From an archaeon (GTDB lineage Archaea; Thermoproteota; Nitrososphaeria; Nitrososphaerales; Gagatemarchaeaceae): a stretch of 64,000 nt of DNA. A program made the position numbers and the translations under genes. This document shows positions 28,888 to 37,507 of the stretch, piece by piece. The notes beneath the pieces are model-generated. The model was not told the DNA's origin, made no database searches, and worked only from the letters and a program-made list of their open reading frames with translations. The stretch spans positions 1 to 64,000 of the forward strand of contig JAJYWC010000002.1 in NCBI GenBank assembly GCA_021791695.1, in the 5' to 3' direction. How positions within the stretch are numbered: the first letter of the stretch is position 1; the number at the start of each line of letters is the position of its first letter.

Positions 28888-29294
28888 CGCCACACCCATC
28901 ATTTTTCTGAGGTTCTTTCTTCCTGGAGGCGACGCATCGATGACGCCGTACGCGACGCGATGATTGCACCCGAGACCACCATAATTGCCAGGTCGAGGGC
29001 CAGTGGGCGACGACCCTGCCCTGTGACGGCAGATAGAACAGGACGTAGCCCAGCAGCATAGTTCTCCGACTATCCTCCTCGCCCTGGCGAGCGACGACCG
29101 CGGCTCCACCCCACGGCCAGATCAGGCGCGTCAGGAAATATCGCCTCGGAGTTCGAGCCGGGAGGCGCTCGAAAAACCTCTCCCGCGCATACATAGACAG
29201 ACGCGCCCGGGCCATTGAAGCGGACCGGTTGGCAGATACACAGGTTCGCCGAGGGAACTACTTTTAAAGTCCGCGGGACGGGCGGTGCCAAGAC

Positions 29295-29714
29295 ATGAGC
29301 GAGAAGGCGGCAAAGAAGAAGGCTACGGCCAGGGCGCCCTCAAGGAAGAAGACAGAGAAGGTCGAGAGCGAGACCGGGGCAGTCAAGACCGAGGACAGCG
29401 CGGCCAAGACGGCGCCTGCTCCTGAGGCGTCCGTGCTGTCGCGGTACGAGGGGAAGATGCACGAGAGGCACGCAAAGGGGTTCTCCTTTGGAGAACTGGC
29501 CGCCGCAGGTCTCACGCTTACCGTTGCCAGAAGAAGCCAAGTCCCTGTCGACATCAGACGGAGGTCATCGCTCGACGGGAACGTCGCTGCGCTAAAGGAG
29601 TGGTACGTCCCGGCCCCCAAGAAGCCGAAGGAACCCAAGGAGCCGAAGGCGGAGAAGAAGGCCAAGCCGGCGAAGGCGAAAAAGAAGGCTCCCAAGAAAG
29701 CCAAGAAGGAATAG
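29295..29714 (+). CDS. rpl13e: Ribosomal protein eL13 (L13e) with Lys/Ala/Pro-rich N- and C-terminal tails
   Basis: Core RYEGKMHERHAKGFSFGELAAAGLTLTVARRSQVPVDIRRRSSLDGNVAALKEW matches the archaeal L13e pattern (GFSxGEL..AGL....AR...PVD.RRRS...NV..LK). Confidence 0.85.
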   Translation: MSEKAAKKKATARAPSRKKTEKVESETGAVKTEDSAAKTAPAPEASVLSRYEGKMHERHAKGFSFGELAAAGLTLTVARRSQVPVDIRRRSSLDGNVAALKEWYVPAPKKPKEPKEPKAEKKAKPAKAKKKAPKKAKKE

Positions 29715-29716
29715 GC

Positions 29717-30643
29717 TCAGCCCTCCTTCAGTCGCTCGCGATGAAACAGGTACTGCTGCGCATAGCCTGCGTAATCTCCGAAGTAACCCCTGGCGGCCGA
29801 AGCCAGCCGCTCGTAGGTAGCCTCCGAGAGGCTAGCCTGTCCCGAGGCCTTCGAAGCCAGCTTCGCGGTGAGCTCCGCGTCAAAGAGGCCGGGATAGTCT
29901 CTTGCGAGGACTCTCGCCATCCAGACGTCGATCGGGAAAGCCGACGTCTTGTCGCAGGAGAAGAGCAGGACGCAGTCCGCCACCTTCGGTCCAATCCCCA
30001 TGAACGTCTTCTTGCCTAGGATCTCCGCAGTGAGGATCTCCCTCGCCCTCGCATAGTCGTGGAGCCTGATTTCCTCGAGGCTCATCCAGCCGCTGTCTAC
30101 GGCCTCGCTGATGCTCTTTACGTACCTTGCGCGATAGCCCAGGCCGCACCCGGCGAGCTCGGTCACGGTCGCGCGTGCAAGCGCAGCAGCCCCCGGGAAG
30201 AGAGAGTAGGTTTCGCCCTCGAACTCCACCTTCTCACCATAGCGCTCACAGAGGTTCGATATCATGCCCTTGATCCGGGGGATGTTGGAGTTGGTCGCGA
30301 CGACGAACGACAGGAGGCACTCCCAGACATCCTGCTTCATTATCCGAAGGCCGTAGTACATCTGGACGGCCTCGGTGATGTGGCGGTCCTTCATGACAGA
30401 GGCGAGTATGCGCTCGAGGTCCTCGTCGAGGGCGAAATAGTGGAAGACCTTCTGGGTGTCGATGCCATCGGAGCTTGAGGAGCAGAGGAGCGCATGCTCC
30501 TCCTGCCTTATCTTGAGAATCCCGCCGTCGATGACCCCGTACCAGAAGTTCCCGCTCTCACGCCATCTGAATGCCTGGCCGCTATCGAGGGTGTAAGGAA
30601 GACTGAAGGGCAGACCCTCGGTGTTGATGGTAAACTGGCCCAT
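29717..30643 (-). CDS. ogg: 8-oxoguanine DNA glycosylase (Ogg1-like)
   Basis: LPFSLPYTLDSGQAFRWRE; SFVVATNSNIPRIKGMISNLCERYG; LGKKTFMGIGPKVADCVLLFSCDKTSAFPIDVWM (HhH-K and catalytic Asp). Confidence 0.94.
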   Translation of the reverse strand: MGQFTINTEGLPFSLPYTLDSGQAFRWRESGNFWYGVIDGGILKIRQEEHALLCSSSSDGIDTQKVFHYFALDEDLERILASVMKDRHITEAVQMYYGLRIMKQDVWECLLSFVVATNSNIPRIKGMISNLCERYGEKVEFEGETYSLFPGAAALARATVTELAGCGLGYRARYVKSISEAVDSGWMSLEEIRLHDYARAREILTAEILGKKTFMGIGPKVADCVLLFSCDKTSAFPIDVWMARVLARDYPGLFDAELTAKLASKASGQASLSEATYERLASAARGYFGDYAGYAQQYLFHRERLKEG

Positions 30644-30699
30644 CGAGATGAAGGAAGGAGATGCTCGCTATAAATAGCCTGAGACGCCTATCACACCTA

Positions 30700-31030
30700 G
30701 ATACGCTCTCCATGGATTATCCAAGCCGGGAGCGCCCTGAACTTCCTCCTCGACCCTCCAGCGCTGCTGCTGATAGGCTTCGTCGCCGGAAAGATCTACT
30801 TTCTCATCACGGTCTTCGGGGACCTTTCCGCGCTGCTCGCCGTCGGAGGTATACCCTGGTCGTTGGTGCGAGCCCGCTCGTCGACGGGTTTGGCAGGGCG
30901 CTTCAGCTCCAGGCATCGGTTTCGCTCGCCGCGCTGTCGCTCGCATCGATACGTTCCACCTTGTTGTCGCGGGCCTTTCCATCGGACGCGACCTCCCCGG
31001 TCTGCTGGCTCAAGGATGTTCATCATGAGC
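30700..31030 (+). pseudogene. Possible decayed/frameshifted small membrane-protein gene
   Basis: After a TATA-like tataaatag at about 30668, WIIQAGSALNFLLDPPALLLIGFVAGKIYFLITVFGDLSALLAVGGIPWSLV has no ATG and switches frame before a plausible C-terminal part. Confidence 0.3.
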
Positions 31031-31177
31031 CAAGCATTCGTCTCGAAGAGAGAACTCCGGAAGCAATCACAGAGAGGGTTGGGCGGCATACTGCCCAGTC
31101 CCGCTCAACCCGGAGATTTCGGAGAACCGGCCCCACCCTGGAAACGCTTAAGAAAGTCAGGACGAGCGAGCGTTCGT

Positions 31178-31334
31178 CCCGCGGTAGCTCAGCCTGGTAG
31201 ATCCATACCGGAACCAAAAGCTTCCGGCTGTAGCGGTCAGCTTTCGGCTGACGCATTCAGCCTATTAGGCCACAGAAACCGGAGCGTCGTCGGCTCAAAA
31301 GGACCTTCCGGTCCGGAGTCTCCGACCCGCGGGA
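31178..31334 (+). tRNA. tRNA-Tyr(GUA) with three predicted introns (31202-31219, 31234-31277, 31300-31320)
   Basis: Exons assemble to CCCGCGG-TA-GCTC-AGCCTGGTA-GAGC-T-TCCGG-CTGTAGA-CCGGA-GCGTC-GTCGG-CTCAAAT-CCGAC-CCGCGGG-A: 74 nt, all four stems perfectly paired, C1-G72 and A73 (archaeal Tyr identity), GUA anticodon, A14, G15, G18G19, A21, C48, C56, A58 present. Confidence 0.85.
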
Positions 31335-31512
31335 CACCTCTTCCAACTTTCTCCTTTGATATCCTAGTGTGGGCCGGCCGTCGAGACGCCCGTCTCTTGC
31401 GTCGGCTGCTCCGAAAAAACGACGCCGCGCCGAGCGACAGCACCCGAACACTGGTAATGGCCAGAAGATTTATCCCGACTCGGGGGACGATCTCGAAGAG
31501 CATCGCCCCGCA

Positions 31513-32433
31513 TTGATCGAAACCCAGGGACTCACCAAGAGGTTCGGCGACCTGACTGCGGTCAACTCGGTGACACTCGGCGTCGGCGAGGGCGAGGTCT
31601 TTGGGCTCCTCGGCCCGAATGGGGCTGGCAAGACGACGACCATGAGGATGCTCTCGTGTCTCGTCTCCAAGTCAGAAGGGATGGCCACGGTTGGTGGCTA
31701 TGACATCGGAAGGGCATCCGACGCCGAGAAGATAAGGGGACTGATCGGTGTGCTGCCGGAGAGCGCAGGCCTCTACGAGGACCTCAGCGCCCGCAAGAAC
31801 GTCGAGTACTACGGCAAGATACACGGGGTTGCCCAGAACAGGAGGGACGCGAATATCGAGCGGCTCCTGAAAAGACTCGGACTCTGGGACCAGAGGGACA
31901 CCGCCGTCGGATCGTTCTCCAAGGGGACAAAGCAGAAGGTAGCCATAGCGAGGGCGCTGGTGCATGACCCTAAGGTGGTCTTCCTCGACGAGCCTACGGC
32001 CAACCTTGACCCCGAATCCTCCAAGACCATCCGCGATGTCATTCTTGAACTCAAACGGGACGGCAGGACGGTCTTCTTCAACACTCACAATCTCGACGAG
32101 GCGCAGCGGGTCTGCGACAGGGTCGGCATCATAAAGGGACGTCTCCTCGCGGTCGATTCGCCGGCACGCCTCGGCAACTTGGAGCGGCACAGGAGGACGG
32201 CGTTCCAGCTCGAGAGGTTGGACGGAGACACCGTCGCCGCCGTGAAGCGCGCCCGTGGCGGGGGGGTGGAGGCCCGCGGCGACACGCTTTACGTTGACGT
32301 CGAGGACCCTTTGCGCGACAACCCGGAGATAGTGCAGGTCTTGACGAAGGCGGGAGGTCGCGTCGTCTACGTTACCGACCTCTCGTCAGGCCTCGAAGCT
32401 GCCTACCTGAGACTAGTGGGGGAGTCACGTTGA
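31513..32433 (+). CDS. ABC transporter ATP-binding protein (ABC-2/Nat-type)
   Basis: LIETQGLTKRFGDLTAVNSVTLGVGEGEVFGLLGPNGAGKTTTMRML; SFSKGTKQKVAIARALVHDPKVVFLDEPTANLDP. Confidence 0.95.
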   Translation: MIETQGLTKRFGDLTAVNSVTLGVGEGEVFGLLGPNGAGKTTTMRMLSCLVSKSEGMATVGGYDIGRASDAEKIRGLIGVLPESAGLYEDLSARKNVEYYGKIHGVAQNRRDANIERLLKRLGLWDQRDTAVGSFSKGTKQKVAIARALVHDPKVVFLDEPTANLDPESSKTIRDVILELKRDGRTVFFNTHNLDEAQRVCDRVGIIKGRLLAVDSPARLGNLERHRRTAFQLERLDGDTVAAVKRARGGGVEARGDTLYVDVEDPLRDNPEIVQVLTKAGGRVVYVTDLSSGLEAAYLRLVGESR

Positions 32434-33164
32434 AGCTGTGGCGTTCCTGGGTCGTCGCCCAGAACGACCTTGACGTCTTCGCGCACAAGAAGTACAGTCT
32501 GTACTCGCTGGTAGCGCTGCCGGCCGTCCTCTCGGTGGGCCTGCCCGTCATGCTCTGGCTCCTGATACAGAGAAACAACGCCTCTGCCCTCGAGGTTGAG
32601 GTGCTGCTCAACGCGTTCGCGTTCATCTTCATAGTCCTCCCGAGCCTGCTGCCCACCATCCTCGCTTCGTACAGCTTCGTAGGAGAGAAGCTCGACAGGA
32701 GCCTGGAACCCCTGCTCTCGACGCCGGCCACCGACGGCGAGCTGCTGCTCGGCAAGGGTCTCGCCGCCTTCCTGCCCTCGCTGCTTGCCACCTATCTCGG
32801 GGCCGGGGTCTTCGTCGTCCTGGCCGACCAGCTCACCGGCGCCAGGGTCGGTTTTGCTTACTTCCCAAACGCCGAGCTCGAGGCCATCCTTATGGTCGCG
32901 GCCCCGCTGGCTTGCATCTTCAGCGTCGAGGTAAACGTTATGATCTCGTCTCTCGTGAGCGACCTCCGAGCGGCGCAGCAGCTGGGCGTGCTGGTACTCG
33001 TACCGATAGGCGGTCTCTACGTGCTCGCCGAGACGAATTTCCTTTCCCTGAGCGGCGTGAGCCTATTAGTCGTCTCCGCCTTCCTGGCCGCCCTCGACCT
33101 GCTGCTCTTCTTCCTCGGGCGCGGCACCTTCCGACGCGAAAAAATACTCACCGAGTGGAAGTAG
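32430..33164 (+). CDS. ABC-2 type transporter permease
   Basis: 244 aa, about 6 TM segments, ATGA-type overlap with ATPase gene. Confidence 0.9.
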   Translation: MKLWRSWVVAQNDLDVFAHKKYSLYSLVALPAVLSVGLPVMLWLLIQRNNASALEVEVLLNAFAFIFIVLPSLLPTILASYSFVGEKLDRSLEPLLSTPATDGELLLGKGLAAFLPSLLATYLGAGVFVVLADQLTGARVGFAYFPNAELEAILMVAAPLACIFSVEVNVMISSLVSDLRAAQQLGVLVLVPIGGLYVLAETNFLSLSGVSLLVVSAFLAALDLLLFFLGRGTFRREKILTEWK

Positions 33165-33167
33165 TGC

Positions 33168-36100
33168 TCAGGCGAGCCTGTCGTGCGTGTCGGCCGTCAG
33201 CGCGTCGAGCAGCCCCTGCGAGGTCATCCCTGCGTCGAACGGCTCGAGCAGGGTCGCGCAGACCTCGCTCAGCAGCTCCACGTATCTCCTGGTGTCGTAG
33301 CATCTCCTCCCGTCGAGCGCTTCGGAGGGGATGGCCCTTGCGCCTCTCGAGTAAAAGTCTGTTATCACGTAGCTGACGCTCTCACCCTGGTGCAGCGCCG
33401 CACCCTCGCGCAGCAGCGCTTTCACTACCCCCGCCTCGAGAGTGTCGTTTCTGTAACCTTTGGGTTCCTTCGAGATGTTCTTCGTGAAGACCATCGCCTT
33501 GACAGGCACTTCCTTTCTCCGGATGGCTTCGGCGTACCGTCTGAACACGTCGACGCACGTAGGGATCGCTGCCCTTACCTCATCCACAGAGCCTGCATTC
33601 TTCATCACCTTTAGGATGTCGTCCTGACAGGCACGGAAGACCGCCGGGGTGTCGCGGCGCCTCGACTCTATTCCTCTTATCTTGGTCGTGCCGTCGCTGT
33701 ACACCCCGAAGTATCTATTCTGGACGGGCAGGCGCGGGTCGGTCCTAGAGTTGAGGAAGGCTATCCAGTTGTAGATGCCCTCGAACGAGAGGTCGAAACC
33801 TGTTTCCCTCTCTATCTCTTCCTTGAGCCTCTTGTAGTCGCCCCTCGTCGCGCCCGCTTTCTTCAACCAGAGCGAGTCGACTATCCCGTGTATGACGCGG
33901 AAGCCCTCCCTCTCCGCGATGCGCACCGACCGCAGCAGTATTTCCCTGTCCCAGGCGCAGACCGCGATGTGCGCGTCGATCCTCCCGAACTTTGCGTTGT
34001 TGAAGCCGAGGTAGCCGAAACAGTTGTGGGTGAAGACCAGTCCTTCGCCCGTGAAGAAGCCAGGGACCTCGTCGTCCGCCAGCTGGAAGCAGTAGACGTA
34101 TTCTGGACGGCAATCAATTCTCTCTATTTTGCGTATCCGAACGAAACCTAGGTCGCAGTCGAGGAGCCTATCAACCTTGGACATTTGCTCTCTCTGTACG
34201 CCGCTCAACCTCTTGGAGTACATCCGCCCTAGTTTCTTCTTCACCTGCACGGGGCATATGCGGGAGTGATCGTGCACGTGAGGTTCTGAAGGTGTCCGGG
34301 TGGCCTTGGTCAGGCTGAAGAGACCCGACTCTGAGGCCGGGATTCTCACATATCTCGGATGGTTACAGGTGTAAGGGGATTCTTTAGACCACGCCTGGAT
34401 TGTTGGTCCTCGGTTTTCTTTCGAGTATCCCCAGCTCGCGATGCTTCCCATCGTCTCAGGCCCGACAAAATTTATGGTGTGGAGCGTAGCGCCTCCCTCA
34501 CGGTTGATGGCGAGACGGAACGTCAGCCCTAGTCTTGCCGCCAAGAAAGCGACCTGATTTTGGAGATCTTTCGACGCTGTCGCGATGCCGACGAACTTGC
34601 GTATCCTGCTGACATGCCCGTCGCCAGCTACCAGCCCGGCGATGAACCTGTGAACGACGAGTTCTCTGCAATTGAACACTATGTCCGGGACCTTCATTTT
34701 TCCCTTTTCGGCAGAGCCAGGCAGATCGAAGACCTTCTCCAAGACTCTGACGAGACTGGCGCTGTTCACCTGGACGACGTTCATCCGAGCCTCCCTTTCT
34801 TTGTAGATACGTGGCGAGATCCCGAACAATGACTCCACGGCTTCTTTGGCAGTCTTCAGCAGTCCGGGCTCCAAGGTTGCTATATCCAGCCTGACGCACG
34901 CTCTGGTAGCGCTGCCGTCTGCCACAAACAATCCTAAGAAGAACCCGAGCTTTTCATCGATTTTGATTATGACAGGCAGCCACGCCATCCTTCCTCCGGG
35001 TCTTCTCCCAACACCTATTCTCAGTCCCTCATGGAGAGCCGGGGTGGCCTCAATCAATCGGAGAAACCTCAAAGGAATTATTCCGCTCTTGATCCATGCA
35101 ACGACGGCCTGGTAAGAATAACCCTCGGAGAGCGCCGCTTTGAGGAGCGTTTGTCTTCTTGACCGCATCTCTTCTTTGAGGTGTTCTCCTGAGACCCTCC
35201 AGAGCCGCTGCTCTTCCACGCTGATCGATTTTACGAGTTGCTCGATCAGGTCTATGCGGTCATGCGTGCCGGTCATCGACGGGATTTTCTTTGCTACAGG
35301 TATGACTTTGCCTACTTCCAGCTTATCAGCCAGAGTCACTCTCAATTCTCCTTCTCCAAGCGTGAAGAACGGATGGTCCGGAGTGGTGACGATTCTCCTG
35401 CCATCTTCCATCTCCACTGATAACAGGTTCTGATCGTTCGGTTTCCTGATCAGGTTAGCCACCCTGCTATATTTCGCTCTGAGGTCCTGACCTACCCCTG
35501 CTACGAATATACCGGGCGGGCACTCTATAACGCCCGTCCTTTCGCCCGACAGGCCGTCTATGAAATCTCCTATTCTGACAAGCTTGTCTTTGTCTCCGTG
35601 ATGGACAAGGACTGGCGACTCTCTAGGAACGCACGTAACGCCGAGCCACTTCAGCGCGTCCTGACACCCCTGATACCGCTCCTTCAGCTCGCCCTTCGCG
35701 CTGCCCTTCCTGCGCTTGTACTCGAGCCTCTTCTCGACGATCACCTCCATCGCCTCCGACGTTATCCCCTTCCTCTTCTCGCAGACGTTCCATCCGAGCT
35801 CCGGGACCACCTCGCCCGAGTCAGGGCAGCAACCGCACTTCACCGTCTCGGCCGATATGTTCTTCTTGCGCATTATGTTCGGGTACAGCGACGCAAAGTC
35901 GAACTCGGCCACGTCGTCGTAGACTCCCGAGAGCGGCTCGTAGATGAAGCCGCCCCTGTCGGCGACTAGGAGTTCCGACCTGCTCTTGAAGCGCTCCGCG
36001 AGTGTGGGCTTCCATGGGATGAGGATGCCCTGTTTCGTCGCATGATAGAACTGAAGGCTCGAGAGAGCCTTCCCTATACTCGCCCTGCTCGACGTGTGCA

Positions 36101-37037
36101 GCGGCTGCACGCAGACCCTGCTGATCTCGAAGAGCCCCGAGAGCCCGGAGTGGGAGTGCGAGAAGGAGACGGAGGTGTCGAGGTGCAGCCTCCCGTAGAT
36201 CCTCATCGAGGACGGCTTGAAGAGGACCTTCCCGTAGCTGAAGTACGAGGTCCCTGTCCTCTCGGGGGACTTGAGGGCGACCGGGTCCCTACCGAGGACG
36301 AGTCGCTCCGCCACGCGGTTCCTCTCCGCCCGCGCTATCAGGTACGGGAAGAGGAACCTGTCGCCGTCGCGCGTGAGCAGTATGTCGAGGTCGAGCTCGC
36401 GGACGCGCTCCACAAGCCCGAGTATCTTCTCCCTCTCGCTCGCGCCGCCGATGACCTCGCGCCTGGACCGGTCCTCCAGCCACACCTCCTCCACCGGGTC
36501 GTCCGCCTTGGTGATGAGCCCGGACCTGCTCCCCCTGACGCCGACGCTCATCGTCCGCAGGGGTGGCAGGGCATAGTCGTACTCCCGCACGTCGTCGTCG
36601 AGCGCCCACCTCAGGCCGTAGGGCCCCTCCCTGACGTCGCAAAGAGCCAGCGGGAAGATGTCTCGCTCGTACATGTAGCTCTGCCCAGGAGGGACGTCGC
36701 AGTTGTAGATGCGCGCGTCGCCGAACGCCGACTCCCGTTCTATGACCCGGGCCAGCTCGAGCATCTTCGCGGCGTCCCTCACCGTGACCTTCAGGACCGT
36801 GCTCTCGCAACCGTCCGTTATCCTCTCGCGTCTCTGGACGAACTCGGTCCGCGCCGCGTACCTCTGCACGTCCGGGCTGGCCGAGAGACCCACGAGCCTC
36901 TCCCGGCTGTCGCAGGCGACGTAGAACGACGGCGCCCAGCTATCGACAAGCCTGTGCGCCCGCCCGTCCGCGTCCTTCATCCAGACGACCATCTCGCCGG
37001 GCTGGCCGGGGTAGAGGTCGAATATCCAGCCCCTCAA
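33168..37037 (-). CDS. B-family DNA polymerase, PolB2-like with degraded catalytic motifs, interrupted by an intein
   Basis: 1289 aa. Motif A DFASLYPNIM; motif B KWLGVT/CFGYLGFNNAKFG split by intein; motif C HGIVDS instead of YGDTDS; 3'-5' exonuclease motifs not recognisable. Confidence 0.88.
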   Translation of the reverse strand: MRGWIFDLYPGQPGEMVVWMKDADGRAHRLVDSWAPSFYVACDSRERLVGLSASPDVQRYAARTEFVQRRERITDGCESTVLKVTVRDAAKMLELARVIERESAFGDARIYNCDVPPGQSYMYERDIFPLALCDVREGPYGLRWALDDDVREYDYALPPLRTMSVGVRGSRSGLITKADDPVEEVWLEDRSRREVIGGASEREKILGLVERVRELDLDILLTRDGDRFLFPYLIARAERNRVAERLVLGRDPVALKSPERTGTSYFSYGKVLFKPSSMRIYGRLHLDTSVSFSHSHSGLSGLFEISRVCVQPLHTSSRASIGKALSSLQFYHATKQGILIPWKPTLAERFKSRSELLVADRGGFIYEPLSGVYDDVAEFDFASLYPNIMRKKNISAETVKCGCCPDSGEVVPELGWNVCEKRKGITSEAMEVIVEKRLEYKRRKGSAKGELKERYQGCQDALKWLGVTCVPRESPVLVHHGDKDKLVRIGDFIDGLSGERTGVIECPPGIFVAGVGQDLRAKYSRVANLIRKPNDQNLLSVEMEDGRRIVTTPDHPFFTLGEGELRVTLADKLEVGKVIPVAKKIPSMTGTHDRIDLIEQLVKSISVEEQRLWRVSGEHLKEEMRSRRQTLLKAALSEGYSYQAVVAWIKSGIIPLRFLRLIEATPALHEGLRIGVGRRPGGRMAWLPVIIKIDEKLGFFLGLFVADGSATRACVRLDIATLEPGLLKTAKEAVESLFGISPRIYKEREARMNVVQVNSASLVRVLEKVFDLPGSAEKGKMKVPDIVFNCRELVVHRFIAGLVAGDGHVSRIRKFVGIATASKDLQNQVAFLAARLGLTFRLAINREGGATLHTINFVGPETMGSIASWGYSKENRGPTIQAWSKESPYTCNHPRYVRIPASESGLFSLTKATRTPSEPHVHDHSRICPVQVKKKLGRMYSKRLSGVQREQMSKVDRLLDCDLGFVRIRKIERIDCRPEYVYCFQLADDEVPGFFTGEGLVFTHNCFGYLGFNNAKFGRIDAHIAVCAWDREILLRSVRIAEREGFRVIHGIVDSLWLKKAGATRGDYKRLKEEIERETGFDLSFEGIYNWIAFLNSRTDPRLPVQNRYFGVYSDGTTKIRGIESRRRDTPAVFRACQDDILKVMKNAGSVDEVRAAIPTCVDVFRRYAEAIRRKEVPVKAMVFTKNISKEPKGYRNDTLEAGVVKALLREGAALHQGESVSYVITDFYSRGARAIPSEALDGRRCYDTRRYVELLSEVCATLLEPFDAGMTSQGLLDALTADTHDRLA
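34023..35633 (-). mobile_element. Intein with LAGLIDADG (DOD) homing endonuclease, 537 aa, inserted in polymerase motif B
   Basis: Starts Cys (CVPRESPVLVHH), block B IVTTPDHPFFT, DOD motifs FFLGLFVADGSATR and HRFIAGLVAGDGHVSR, ends YVYCFQLADDEVPGFFTGEGLVFTHN followed by +1 Cys. 1611 nt, a multiple of 3. Confidence 0.93.
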
Positions 37038-37285
37038 CCCTTCGCTCCCTTGAGCCGGGCGTTCTCGCGCTTCAGCCCCTCGATCAGCTTGTGCTGCGCG
37101 AAGAGTATCGCCATGAAGAGCGCCTCGACCGGGAACGCGGAGCCGCTCGCCTGCATCGCGGGCATCGCCTCGCGGGCGGCGGCCATCATCCTCTCGAAGA
37201 GGACCCTGTCCTCGCCCCTCAACGCCCTGGCGAAGCCCTCCCAGCTGCGCAGCTCCTCGTCGACCTCCGTCTGGCCGAGGCTCAC
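37034..37285 (-). CDS. Small helical protein B of PolB operon (paralog of the upstream small protein)
   Basis: 84 aa from GTG: VSLGQTEVDEELRSWEGFARALRGEDRVLFERMMAAAREAMPAMQASGSAFPVEALFMAILFAQHKLIEGLKRENARLKGAKG; overlaps both neighbours (GTGA, TTGA). Confidence 0.8.
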   Translation of the reverse strand: MSLGQTEVDEELRSWEGFARALRGEDRVLFERMMAAAREAMPAMQASGSAFPVEALFMAILFAQHKLIEGLKRENARLKGAKG

Positions 37286-37506
37286 CCTGCTCTCTCCCCG
37301 GCCGCGCGCAGCGCCTCGAGCTCCTGGTAGTGCCGGAAGAGCACCGCCATGAAGACTCCCTCGAAGACCGACGTCCTGACTGCCATCGACGACGCGGAGG
37401 TGTGGAACCTCGCCTCGTCGAGCATCTCCTCGAACGGCTCCCTCTCGCTCCTGGGCAGCGCCTGCCTGAAGCGGCGCCACCTCTGGAACTCCGCGAGCTG
37501 GGCCAT
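37282..37506 (-). CDS. Small helical protein A of PolB operon
   Basis: 75 aa: MAQLAEFQRWRRFRQALPRSEREPFEEMLDEARFHTSASSMAVRTSVFEGVFMAVLFRHYQELEALRAAGERAG; alignable along its length with protein B. Confidence 0.8.
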   Translation of the reverse strand: MAQLAEFQRWRRFRQALPRSEREPFEEMLDEARFHTSASSMAVRTSVFEGVFMAVLFRHYQELEALRAAGERAG

Positions 37507-37507
37507 C

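Noticed and set aside
28918-28975. Possible C/D-box sRNA (RTGATGA-like gatgac/gatgat motifs)
   Set aside because: No convincing C/D' and D/C' spacing; too weak to call without a guide-target search.
31369-31512. N-terminal extension of the ABC ATPase ORF
   Set aside because: RPSRRPSLASAAPKKRRRAERQ... is not ABC-like; a TATA-like agatttatcc and TTG at 31513 fit better.
30863-31516. Plus ORFs (217 aa and others) over the tRNA locus
   Set aside because: Cover the tRNA gene and its introns; Ser/Arg/Pro-rich without family resemblance.
36042-37352. 436-aa plus-strand ORF
   Set aside because: Antisense to the PolB gene and small proteins; Arg/Pro/Glu-rich shadow frame.
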